Source: Pardosa pseudoannulata
Taxonomy: Eukaryota > Arthropoda > Arachnida > Araneae > Lycosidae
Direction: 5' to 3'
Length of the DNA: 64,000 nt
NCBI GenBank assembly: GCA_032207245.1
Contig: CM063505.1
Location: 178,529,717-178,593,716, forward strand
Shown here piece by piece: positions 25,501 to 39,661 of this stretch. The position numbers and the translations under genes are program-made. Under the pieces are notes generated by a model that was not told where the DNA came from, searched no databases, and saw only the letters and a list, made by a program, of their open reading frames with translations. Each line of letters begins with the position of its first letter. Position 1 is the first letter of the stretch.

Positions 25501-28500
25501 ATTAGGCTGATTTATCAATAGAGACTGTGAATTACATTACGCTGTTGACATACAAGGCAACCTAGCCTTACACCAAGTTGACCAGCTAGAGATTGAGTTC
25601 ACATTGAGGTCCTGTGAGTTCCACTGTGAACAAATAAAATGTTAGATCCTCCTCATTCAGCATTTCCATCATCAATTAGCACTGCTGGAAACCAGACCAC
25701 ACCTTCTGCTGAGCTGGGGATGACACCAGTGTCTCTAACTGCCAGTGCCACAGAACATCCTGGATTATTGAAGTCATCGATTGGGACAAGAAGTCAATAT
25801 TTTTCACTTTGTCAATCCATTCATATAATAAAGCCACCAAAGAGACTAAATTTATGAAGATTAAGAGAGGAAGAGAATGTGATGTTAATAATTGTCCAAA
25901 TGAGAGAATTATTATTGTTCTGGTTGCGAAACATAATATTTTAATAAAATCTTTCACATGTTTTTTAGTAATATATAAATTTTAATAAATTTCATATCTA
26001 ATTTGATATTTTTGTGTATAATTTTCTATAAATATATAATTTGGTATAGTTGTACTAATATTAATTCCTGGAAATTGATGCATGCCGTAATACTGTTTTT
26101 CCTTCCCTCTTAAAGCATAATTATGTGTGTCTAATAATCTAATCTATCAAAAATGTAAACAAATAATTAATTTTTTAGTAAATTTTAACTATAATTTAGA
26201 ATACAGTATTTTTAATAATTTTGTAGTAAAATATATTTATCTTGTTTGTTTTCCAGAATGGATCACCCCCTGCAAGTATATCTGACCTCAAACCTTGTGA
26301 CTACAAGAGCATGCTGGAAAATGAAGTTGAAGAACCTGATACTATTTTAGAAAATAGTCATATTGGTCGTGGTTTAGAATACCATGATGAGAAAGAGCGT
26401 CGTCATTTTCGCATTTCAACAATTTCGAGGAAGATGTGGCATATATCTGAATTTGGTTATAAGATCTTACCAGAAGAAAGTTGGGGTCACTTTCATAATA
26501 GTGATACCTATGTTGTTCGTTGGCAGTATATGATTAGCAATACAGGTAAGCTATTTATTTGTATATATATATATATATATATATTTACTTGTTCTACCAT
26601 TTATTATTGGTTTCTGGAATATTTTACAGGTTAATATGTAACTAAACTCATTGTTAATCATAAGAGAAAAGTTAACAAACAGAAAGCAGAAATTAGTTTA
26701 TTTTTTAGTAGTTCTGTTATGTAGAACCAGTTAGTCTTTTGTAGGTTTATGTAGAACCAAACTCTTTGTTTATCATGAAATGGAGAAGAAAGTGGTATCA
26801 AAGCATTGATTTTTGAAAAGCAAATATAAAGTTTTTTTTTTTTATTTTTACTATGCTTTATTTAAATTTTTTATAAACTATATTGGGATTATGTTGAAGA
26901 GAAATCTAATTCAAATTCATTAAAAAAAAAATTCTATTTGTTCATTATGCTACATTTATTATCTTTCATAATACCTCTTTCATGTGTACCTCAGATAATA
27001 TTAAAATCATATATTAAGTTAGTTTATGAATTAATAAATTTTGTTTTTGACTTTGATTATGAATGCGTAGAAAATTATTATCATAGATTTTGAATCATTT
27101 CTAATGAATTCTATCATTTAAACATGTGGCAATACTATTTTTTAAACAAAAGCATAGTTGCTTGACAGAATAAAATAGAACATTGTACTGTTTGTAGTTT
27201 TTTTTTCTTTCTTTTTAATTGAAATAGCTAATTCTGCAGCAAGTCCATTAAAGAGCATTTGAAAAATAAATAATATAAATATAAAATTCTAATTTTATGT
27301 GTAGTAAAATCATTTTGTAGTATTTTTTGATTGTATATATACCTGTAGAATGCTATGTGTTATGATATCAACATATTTCAGATTCATATATTACTTATTT
27401 AGTTTTATTACTTCTGTATTGCATTAGATGCTATACAGAATGCTATAAATATTAATATCAGGATAAGCCTTCAGATATTCCAGTACAATTAAATTAATTT
27501 TATAATAAAGATAATAGTTTATGTGCACTGTATAAGAGTTAAAATAATTATTAGTAAAAGTCATTTAAAGACTTACCTTTCATGCTCTTATAATTTTCAG
27601 TAAAAGAGACGATTGTAAATACCTGACTGTCATACATGTGTATAGCCATTTAGAATTTAAGCAGAATTTATATTATGGATCACTGAATTCAATTTTCATG
27701 ATTTACGTATCGGTTGTGTGTTAGTATTATAATTTTCCAAACTTTTCTCAATTCATTTCCTCATCTAATTTCAGGAAGAACATTAAAAGGAGAAACATCA
27801 AGGCATTCTTTTGTTGGTCGTAAACGCTGGGTCTATTTCTTCTGGCAAGGAGAAAATTCTACCATAAATGAAAAAGGTGCTTCAGCATTGATGACAATTG
27901 AATTAGATGAAGAGAAAGGGCCTCATGTTAGTTTTCTTCATTTTTTTTTCTATACCGAGATTTCTCTAGCTTGAAATGCCTTTCTTTTTTGTTGCAATTT
28001 AAGTTAGGAAGAAATGAAGTTTACTGTAGCTGTTAAATAAATGTATGACTATTCATTTTTGTATTATAAAAGAACAACAGTATAAGGAATGTGATTAGCA
28101 GTTTCGCTTAAGATATCTAGTGTTGAATATCTTCTGCAATTGGTAAATTTTGAGCTGATTATGTGCTTTAATATTAATAATTCATTTAGCTGGAAGAATT
28201 TTTTTTTCATTTAAAGTCACAATCTGGAAAAGAGATATCAGTATACTCTAAATATTTCTGGATTGAATCATTTCTATAGCTTCTGTAATGGTGAATATAA
28301 TTTTTTTATGGGATTAATAGAGTTTATAAAATACTGATGAACAATAAAAAATTCGTTTTATAAATCTAAGTTAAACTCTAAATTCATTCTATTCTTGAAG
28401 AAGACTGGTAAATAACATATATATAAAATGTTGAATCTTTAAAGTTAGATTTTTTTCTGCTCACTTTATTAAAAAAATTATTTTTTAAAGACTTAAAAAT

Positions 28501-29988
28501 TGTTCTATATCTTCAGCAAATTTTTTTATAAAACATATCAGAACTTTCTGTAAATAATCATAGAAATTATTTTAATGAATTTATAGTGTATATGTTACTA
28601 TACTTTTACCATTGATTTTTCCTTATATCCATATTTTATATTTTCTCTGTATTATATTTTGCCCTGTCTATAACTATTTTCATGATAAAAGTTGGGAAGA
28701 GGCTTGTCAATATTAGTAACACTTTTATTTCAGAAGCTTTATGTAATGAATTTACTTCAGTTGAATCCTATAATTATGTTTATTTTTCATTCTTTGCTTT
28801 TGTGAACTTTGTAGTTGGATTAATTGCATTATTTTCTTTCAGATTCGTGTTATTTGTGGTAAAGAACCTCCTTGTTTCTTAAATTTATATCATGGTCATA
28901 TGATAGTTTATAATGGTAAAAGGGAAGAATCTCCTGGAGAAAATGCAGGTATGTTTTATTTTATTTATGTGTTAAAATTATCATTATTGTTGTAACACAC
29001 AAGAATATACCATATATCTCTGAATATAATTTTGTTATTGTATAAGCCAATACTACTTTTTTTTCTTAAAATTTGCTCAACATCCTAAACTTGTATATAA
29101 GCTGAACAAATTGCTGTAAACTAAAACATTAGATCAATAGTTTTCAAACTTTTTTCATTGTGACATCCAGTTTGGGAACCACAGAAGTACACAGTTGATT
29201 GCACCTCGAAACAAATACAAGGACATTTCTTTGAATGTGTTGACAGTTGTAAGGGGAGGAAGCTTAAATTTATGTATTTTCATATTTGATTTCTTAATTT
29301 CACAATTTTTAAATTGACTTTTTTATCCATTTGAAATTCATGACACCAGATTAGTGCTGCCAATAATATTTTTACTTATTAGATGCCAACAATGTTTGTT
29401 TCAACTCAGGTTGTGCTATCTGAATTTAGTTCTTTCTCATAAATTCAAACAGTATAAACTAAAATAATTTTGTAAATACTATTTTTGGCAATTAATCATT
29501 TGTTTCTGGTTTATGTATGTAGAAATATGTTCTTAATTGCTTTTATTTAACTTCATTTGTGTGTCAGTTGGTATTTTGTAATTAATTTTTAACTATCTAC
29601 CTAACTAGCTAGAGATCAGAAATTTTGCACATAAATTCATTATCGTTAACAGTACAATATTCAGTCAAAAAAAATTAGATTTGAGCAAAACAAAATCAAT
29701 TTGATAAGAGCAAAAAGTTGTTCAGAGTACTTATGAATCCCAGTCACAGAGGTTTTAAACTAGTACAGCCATCTATTTGCAAGCTGCATAAATATAAAGT
29801 TTTTGTTATATTTTTAAGGGTATTTTAACATTTTTTGATTTATTTGGGATTTTCTGTATAGATTTTAATTAACAATACAATACTCTTTTACTGTACAATA
29901 ATGAATAATTTTGTATAGTAGAGCTTTACTAATTGATTCAAACATTTTCAGTTTATCTTTTTGAAAATGTAAAATGTACACTTAATAA

Positions 29989-30029
<41 letters not shown>

Positions 30030-33000
30030 GTAAAATTTCAAATGTCAGGTTATTGATTTAACATAAGTTGAAAAAATTACAGTTGAAAATGGATTATAAA
30101 ATTCAAAAATTATCAAAGAAAAAAAAATTACAGTACTCATTTCTTCTCCAATGCATTTCATCTTTATATTTCAAATTTTGAAACAAAAATCTTTGTTGTC
30201 ACAAAATATTTTGTATATAAAAGGGAAGCGACTTGTTAAAATAAGTAAAATTTGTATTGATTTCTTTCTGTTTACTTTGATTCAAATTCTTTGATTTAAA
30301 AGTGCATAAACTTTGTTATCAATTAGACATATCTCACTGTAATTTTACAATTGAATAGATATTGTCATTTTTAATTCCAGTGATAATGACTTTTATGATA
30401 GTTCTCTTTGGGATGTTCTGAATTTGCTATTTTATAAGTATGTTTTTACAAGCTTTCCCTTGAGGACTGGCATGTAAATGCTATACAAGTCAACTGTTGT
30501 GAAAACCATTGCCAATTAACACCATCTAGTAATTAAATCTAGCATTTAAAAATTCAAATAAAATGTTCCGATCTCCAATTATGCATACACAATGCAGGTC
30601 TCTCAACCAGAGCTTTTTTGTGTGGAGGCGACTCTGGGCTGATAAGATTGGAATCGCTGCATTGCATCCACGAGATGTTGGTCATGAATGGGTTAATTAA
30701 TCTTTGACTACTGTAGGCATATTTTATCCCACAATTGTTGTGGCGTAATCTAAAATACTGCTTGTGTAAAAGTCAGATAAAATTACCAATAGTTGTTTAA
30801 TTTTTATCTAACTTATATCCTTTTTTGTCTCATTAGTAAAACTAAATCAATGCGTAGAAAATAAAATTATTATTTTTTTTCTTTAAAAAAAGTATAGCAT
30901 TTTTTGCTTTTAAAATTGTATACTTTACTACTAAAGAGATAATAATAATAAAAAAAAAAACATGTAAATTTAAATTCTTTGAAATTGAGGGAATAACAAG
31001 GTGAACAAAGGACAATGCTTAAAATTTAAAAATAATTACCATATAGAACTCTATGTACTTCTGCAAACCCAGTAACTGTTTCTGTATAATGTTGTATTGT
31101 AATGTTCAGCTAATAAATGTCCAGAATTGAGCCAGTTGTTTTTATAGAATTGTGTGAGTGATTGCTTACTATTGTTATTTAGTTTACATTTAATTATGTT
31201 ATTTGCTTACTGTTCGCAAAATGTTTAGGTTCCCCCCCCCATATATATTTTATTTAGATCACTATTACTTTATTCTATTTTTCAAAATACCTTACTCTTT
31301 ATTCATGTTTTTGAGGTAGATTTACTAGAAGCTGGTAACATTTGAAAAGTTGTATAGATTAGGTGATTTGTGAATATCAAAATGTGTTTGTTGATGTATG
31401 TTTGTTTCATTTGTGCTATAAAAGTATTATAATTTAAAGTTCTGAATTAATATAACAATAATTTAATGCTACATTGGGGCTACTATCTAGATCATAATAA
31501 TATTTAGGATGTACATGTTGCTGCACTATTAAGTGCTACTAACTTGTTAGTAACCTATGGCACATAGCTCTATTTGGACTGTGAGCAACCCATTTGAAGC
31601 AGTTTTTCTATATCAGTATTAAGCTGAACATCTGCAGAAATGCCTGAATCATCTTCCTTACCAGCCACTGTTTCTGACTCAACCATAAACATTTTTGATT
31701 ACAAAATTTGAATCCTTAGAATTTTCAACATCAGAAAACTCTTGATCCGACTAGTTTTTTTTTTACAATGTTTTCTAATTAAGTTCAAGTGAAGTTAGTG
31801 GGACATATTCTTAATAGTATTGAAGTTATTAAAAATATTTTTGAAACTCTTAATCAGAAAAATACTAGAAATGTGCATTCTCTCTGACTGTCAAATGATT
31901 CCACAACTGCTGTGCTACAGTTTGCTAAACTTGAATCATAAAATAAAGGGTTAAAAGATGGCTTTAGAAATAGAACTTGATAAGTGACTTTAATATAACA
32001 TGCTACATGAAGGTACCGAAAAAACATAGGTTATTTACAAACCTGAGAAGAAAAAAGACTTAGAAATGAAGGTCATGGAGTCTGCATGGTTACACAATAG
32101 TAGTTAAAAGTTAAAGAATATATGTGTTTTATCAGGTCTACTTTCTGATTTTTTCCATTATTTAAAAAAAAAAATTATTCCAATGCTACATAATTATATT
32201 TTTCAGTTCCATGGAAGTTATTTATTTTACGGGGAGATATGAAGACAGAAGCTGTTCTTCATGAAGTAAAGCTTAGCAAAGGAAGTTTACGTAGTCGGAC
32301 ATCTTTTGCTCTTATTAATCAAAAGACTGGCAAAATTTATATATGGCATGGTTGTAAATCAGCTGCTCACACAAAAGAGTTCATTAAAAATAGTATTGAT
32401 GCTGTTGTATCCAAGTTAGTATATATTTATAGGTTTTTATTTAAATACTTCTGTTAAACTTACATATTATTTATTTATCTTTGGCTATTATGGTTCTTGA
32501 CTAACTCAATTTTATGTTTAACACAAGGTTATTTAATTTCTTTTGTAACCTGTATTCTTTTAAAATGAAGAAAATATTGATAAAATATAGAAATTTAGGA
32601 AAAGTTATTTTTTTAGAAGCATATTTTTATCAAAGGAATTAATCGAATGTATATTTGATTTGTAAATAGTTGTATACTGATACTTTCAAATCTAATGGGG
32701 GCCAAATGGGTAAGTTGCTAAGTTTCAGTAGTAAAATTTCTGGGTTTAAATCTCATATTTGACATTGTTCCATAGTCCTAAGATAAACTTGTATGCTAAG
32801 CTAGAATTCTGGGTGCTAAGTTTGAGCCTTGAAGACTGGCTGAAGCATCTTTCTGTATTTAACAGTTAGAGTATATATAGATTAAATCTCTCCTCTAGTA
32901 GAGATTTGCGAGTAAGAAAAGGGTGTAGAATCAAGGGGTAAAATTCCCCTCCTGAAGGTGGCTAAAATTATTAGGATACTTAAAGATCTGTGGCATATCT

Positions 33001-36000
33001 TCCCCACTGTAAGTACAAGTGTCTTACATTGGCAACATGCAAAGTAAATATGTTGCTCATCATAGTTTGAAGTAGTATAGGATAGATATAGACATACAAG
33101 AGATAATTGAAATAGTTTTTTAAATTGTTCCTTAAAGAATTTCCTTAATGTGTTCCTCCTGTGTCATAACGTTTTATTGTTTGTTGAAGAAATTTTTTAT
33201 TTATATTAAACCTTGCTATGTATATTTATCAGAAAACTGATATTGTTAGAGAGATTGATTTTGTAGATTAGGGGTTTGAAAGTTATAAGAGCCATATTCA
33301 AAACTTTATACATGATTGCAGGCCACACTTTCATACAGGGCTAATTTTGTAAAATTCTGCAAGTAGGACAGAGCTACCAGTATGAAATTATGTGCCTAAT
33401 TTAGTTAATAAACAAAGGGTTTAGTTGTCTTAGTTGCATAAAACAGTCAGAAAACATTCTGTTATGAATTTTTGGGGGCTCATGTTTTTACATTTTACAT
33501 GTAAGAATAAACTTGAGAATATAGGAAATCAAAAAAGAGAAATAACTTTTAAGCAAATAATTAAAACTCTTATTATGCTTATTATTTTGCAATTGCATAA
33601 AAAAGTAGAATTAAAATTGAACAAAAAGCTATTATACCCAAATAACTAAATTTTGATGGTGATCTTTCAACGTCAGTGTCTTTAAATTAATATTGACAAA
33701 TGACAAGAAGAAAAAAATACAATCTAAACACAAAATTAAAATTATGTAATCAAAATAAAACTTGATAAAGGATAACGTAGTAGAAGCATTGTGACTGGTC
33801 ACCTACATCAACCAATGGATGCCCACTATCAACTCTGTTTATGCTAATCTCAGAAGATGAAATAAAGGTGATTCTGAAAGGTGCCTTCTGTGATGATTTT
33901 TAATAAATTTTATCAAAAATAAAACTAAGGGAATCTATGAAATATTTTAGGGAAAAAAAAGAAAAAGATTTTGCAGGTAAAAAAATTGGCCTCATTGGCT
34001 ATCAGTTTTAAACCCTGGCTATAGATATTTGTCAGAATTCATCACCTTTGAATTCATTTTCTTAAAATTTTGATTTAGAGTGTATAAAATTCATAGAAAT
34101 TAATTTTTATATTGAAATTTAAAATCTTAGACCTCCATCGGAGATGTATTTTGAGGAAGGAGTAGAATTAAATGTTACTGAAATTGAAGAAGGTTCTGAA
34201 CCTGAAGAATTTTGGAGTTGGACTTCTGACAGTGATGTACCTTACTATTCACTTACAAACAGTGAGTTTTATGAAGTCTGCTTTCATATATTTTATTTTT
34301 TTTTATAAATGTTTAATTATTGACTTATTGTTAAGTAATATTAATAATAAATTAATTTCAAAGGTTTCAATTTAAAATAATCTGTAACTCTTTATCTTTA
34401 TTCAAACATTCACTGAGTGGGACTAGGCAGTCTAGAAATCTGTGTATAGATATATTGCAGCTTAGATGACATATTTGGGATAATTTAAAATAAAAGTAAA
34501 AGATTGCAAAAATTAAAATTTTAGAGTTATGTTTGTTTTTGTACTTAATTACATTTTTGCTTTAATTTTTATGTTGTTATGAGTATAATTTTGATTTTTT
34601 TTAACTGGATTTTTATAATTATGTATTCATAGGTAACAAACTGTTGATTTACTTTGTATTATGTTTCTATTTTCATTTACTATGCTGATTTCTTTCTTAA
34701 GCTATATTCCCTGTCCATTTTTAGCTTTAATGTAGGGGAAAAAAAAAAGACCATTATGCTCCAAATCAAACCAAACCAAACCCCATGACCATTCAAAAAT
34801 TTGTCCCTTCTAAATATTCTTAATACAGATTGGAATTTAGTTTGATTACTTTTATTTAGAAAAATGTAATTGAAACTAGTATCTATTATTAATGTCACTC
34901 ACTAGTTAGAGACAAACTTATTTTTAATTAGTTTGTAGTAATTAATAGAGTTAGCTCATGACTTGCATAATTGATAATCAGTTACATTCTGAGGGCAGTG
35001 ATACAATCCTATTAGTTGTAAATGAATGATTCAGATTATAAAAGACCTTTTCACTTTTCATTTTTGAATTTAATTTTTTATAAATTAATTTACCCATTTT
35101 TTTAAATTTTCAGGTGAATTTTCCTATGATTTTACTCCAAGACTGTTTTTAATTGATAGTATGTCTGGTAGTATGTGTGCCAAAGAAATTGTTTGTCCAT
35201 ATTTTACCAAAACACATTCATGTCCCTTTCCGTTGTTGCAGTCTGATTTAAAAAATGCATCCCAGCCTGGTAAGTTTTTATCAGTGATAACTTGTATCTT
35301 AATTTGAAAGTGAAACTATTCTACAATTTTATTTTTAAAATATTAATCCTAAAGAATTATTAAATAATTTGTATTCCACACATTTAAAAAAAAATTGTAG
35401 CACATGTAATTGTCACATTTGTTACATTTGGTTGATGATAAGCTTATTCTTAATGGCCAGTATTCAAAAAACAAAGTCTGTTAAAATAATTGCACAAAAT
35501 ATAAAAAAATCTGCAGTGGACACCACATGACATCCTTGTATGTCTATTATATCTCTTTTTTTTTATTTGTTTTGTATGATGCATCACAAGAATTAGTGTT
35601 TGCACATTATCTTCAAAACTGATAGCAAGTTTAGTTTGTCATAGTATCCATATTGTCGGATAGAGTTTAGTGATGCCATATATTGAAGACCCACACACTT
35701 GTTATAATAGAGTGCAGATTGCAATCAGGAAAGATGCCCAAATAGACATTATAACAGGAGGAAATACAAAATTTCAACATTTTAGGATTTAGATTTAAAG
35801 ATTGAAGTGAATTTTGTTTGTAATTCTAACTCTTTAACAATATTCAAGAGCTGAACTGTGCCAAAGCAGAAATAAGCAAGGAGTCAGAGAGCGTGCACAT
35901 ACTTTATTTGGGTCGCAACTTAGCCCTTGCTTATCCTTTCTTTGTAAAGTTACTTGTTTTTCTGAAGCTGTGAAACAGCTGTATCATTTTCAATTTTGTA

Positions 36001-39000
36001 AACAATTTAAACATTTATTTTTTAGAAGCCATATATGAATACTGTGTCATATAGCGTTATTGAAAATTAGTGTATAAAAATAAGGTTTTTCACTGTGTTG
36101 CTCACAGATAAATGTTGAAAGATTAAGAATAAAATATAAATATTTAAAAATGTATACAAAAAGACAAAGGAAAAGTTAAAATACAGTGTTATTAGTTTCT
36201 TGGTCTTCAGTAAGATTGCTAACATTGTTTTTTGCTGTAGCTTTGGATCCAAGCTTGGACAAACAAGTAGAATATGTTGAATTTATTTCATTTGACAGAT
36301 AGTTTATGGCTAAAGTGCAATGATGTCTATGTTTTTAGATGCCTTGTCAGGTCAGTTCTGGCCTGTCTGTAATCTAAAATTGACCACAACTTCTTGACTG
36401 AACTACAAAGTCTATTATTGTCTATTTAAAGTCTATTACTGAACACTTTATGTAACAGTTTGGAATTGTATCTGCAAAATGAAAAAATATTTGTATTAAG
36501 ATTAAATTACTTTTGTAATTATTCTGTAATTAACAAAACACATACACAAAATTTATTTATTTTATTTTTGTTTATATATTTGTGAAATTATTGTAGCATT
36601 GTTCCTTTTGGATAATCACCATGAAATCTATGTGTGGCAAGGCTGGTTACCAAAAGATGATTCAGATAGTGAAAATCTTGCTACAGGATCAGCAAAGTTG
36701 AGGCTTGATGTTAATCGTCGTTTAGTAATGGAAGTAGCATTGCAGTACTGCCAAGGTAGTTTCATAGTTTTTAAGTAGTTTGCCCATTATTTTTTAGTAT
36801 ATTGTGATTTACTCTGTATTTTTCTACTGTTGAGGTTTTTTCGAAAAAATAATTAGTGCTTTAAAGTTTTTAAAGTCACTTGATTTTTTTAAAAAATAGA
36901 ACAAGCAATTATATTATAATCATGTTGCATAAAAATTGTAATAATTTTACAAAGTTGTAAATGTTAAGAAATGACTGAAATGCTGCAACTAGCACAAAGA
37001 GCATTCAAATAGTACTCATGGTACTTATGAAACTTATGCACCCATTTTACTCATGGAGAGCAACATAATATCAAAAGAATAATCTGTAATAATTTAAGAT
37101 TACTGTTTAATAAAACTATGTTTATTGAAAGATAGAAATAATTCTGTACAGTCAACATATATATGTACATGTTTACAACTGTTTTTACTTAGTTATTCAG
37201 CCTTGTTGTTTTTTACAAAGATATGAAAAATGTGAACATAAAAATATAGCCCTTTTTGAGAATCAAATGGAATATAATTATACAAAATTCTAAATTTTGT
37301 TTGCTGGTACTTTAAAAGTTACTTAAACTTTATAGCCATCTATAAGAAAAACATTCACTCAGTGTTGCATTCTATTTTATACAAGAACCCAAATATATTT
37401 ATCTGGGATTAATGAACATACACAATAATTAAAAACTGATTTTTAAAGTGATAAAAAATTAAGTATAATTTTGAATTTATGTCATTCATTAAATGTTTTT
37501 AAACATAAAAAAATCTCATATTTTAGTGTAGAATTTGCAATTTGATTTGTAAATGTTATTTTTAGGCAAAAATTCTGAAGAAGTACCTAAAGCTTATGTT
37601 GTACATGCTGGAGCAGAACCACTGTATTTTACAAACATTTTTCCTCAGTGGGTTGACTGGGATGAAAAAGATGTTCCAGAAAATGAGGTTAATAATTGTA
37701 CCTTTCTTAATTTTTCATTTTTGTACATAGTTGTATTAAATTCATTTAGCATACTAAAAGTATTTTTCAGTTAAGTATGAAGTATTTCTATATGAGATAG
37801 TTTAAAATCATCAGTAAAATAAAAATTAGAAGCTTTGATAACTTTCTAAGCTAGATGTTAGCAATCTTTTTTGACTGTGAGTCAAAATTAACCCAAATAT
37901 GAGAATTAAGAAGACATTTGTGATCTTTGAAGTTTCAGGAAACAAGGACCTAAAGTGACCTAGTAGTTAGTGTGCAGGGCTAGAGTCCCTGGGTGCTGGG
38001 TATCAATCCTGCAAATATACTAAACATATCCTCATGTCTTGAAAGTGTACAGGAGAAATCTGTAGGTAGAGCTATTTGTGCTTTGGAAAATTCTGGAATT
38101 CCAGTGATTTTGTCTTATTTCTGGAGAGATGAAATTACAAATTATGTTTCACTTTACTTTTTTTTTTGTTTCTTTTGAAATTGATTCAAATCAGTTTTCT
38201 CCTTGACTGAAATAATCCTCCAACTTCTGTGATGTGGTTTAGTAGACTTGACGAAAAAAGTTTGAAAAGCATTGGTTTAATGTTTTGCTTTAAAATAATT
38301 TTTTGGAAAATATTTTCCTCATTTTACCTGCTTGGGGACATTTTCTGCTTTTTAGCAACATATTTGAATGTTCTAGCAATTGTTTTTTCTTCTTACTTAT
38401 ATACAGGTTTTGAACTTTGGGTAAATTTTTGAAGAAAAATCATACCCTCAGCTTATATACAGATGGGCTTATATTCAGAAATATATGATATTTTATTTTT
38501 GAAAAACAAGTGGGTCACTTGTAATTTCCAAATGAATTATTTGGTGACTTACGAGTCATAGGTTGCCAAGGCTTGTGCTAAGCTATATAAAGATTTTATT
38601 TCAAGATAATTATTTTTAGTTTATGTTTTTATAAAGACTGCAGTTAGGGTTTTAAATTATTGCTATTTGTATTAGTTCTTTTGTATATAAATTTTTCAGA
38701 AAAATCTATGATTTATATTTAATCAATAAAATGTTGTGCTATTATTATTTTTATGTTAAAGAGAATGTGCTATAAAAATTTTTAAAAGGTAAATTTAACT
38801 GTAAAAATATTTATGCAATTTTTGTAAAAGCTTAAGCATTTATAGAAATCTAATGAACTTTAAAAACTTAAACCCGTCAATTTTTATCTATACAATATGG
38901 TCATTTAATTTGCTGGTACAAGTACTCTGTAACATTGAATATCCCTTAGATTTTAAAAGAGAAAAATAAATTTAACTTTCTAGGCATTTGATTTTCTTTA

Positions 39001-39201
39001 TTGAAAGATATTAAATTAGGTACAAAATTAGGTATAAGTAGGTAGAAAATCTGCTGGATTTTTTGTCTATAAACCTTTTTTTGATATTTCAAAGAGGTAA
39101 CCTTTACATCAGTCATTATTTATGTCTTAATTCACTAAATATGCTGTATTTCACAGCTTTTTTTAGTAGCAGTGCATTATAACATGATTTTCAATACTGT
39201 G

Positions 39202-39270
<69 letters not shown>

Positions 39271-39587
39271 GATGATGAATATGTGCAAATAATCCACTTA
39301 TTTCTAGAAAGTCTAGTATCTTCAGAGATTGATTACTAACAAAGAGATGCTCTTCTTTGTTTGCATAGGTGACTTCCACTGATAGTAGGAATGTGGCAGT
39401 CATTACATGTGTTTAGAAAGGAAAAAATGTTATTGAAATTACAACTATGTAATATTAATTCTCTGGGTTTGAAACCTGTTGGTTTGGTTTTTTTCAATTT
39501 TATATATTAGATAGCTATCTTCCTCTTGAAGGTCAAGTGTGCAAAATTTCATTAATATCAGAACAAAACTGTAGGTTTGTCTCAATT

Positions 39588-39661
<74 letters not shown>

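Larger units (their letters stand above)
28949..32206 (+). other. Supervillin intron 16
   Basis: Contains a possible hAT-like end near 29130 (CAATAGTTTTCAAAC), an (AT)n microsatellite and a piggyBac-type MITE. The rest is AT-rich and unassigned, with a poly-C run near 31235. Confidence 0.5.

Noticed and set aside
35500..35960. Possible transposon in intron 19
   Set aside because: Composition differs slightly, but I found neither termini nor coding motif.
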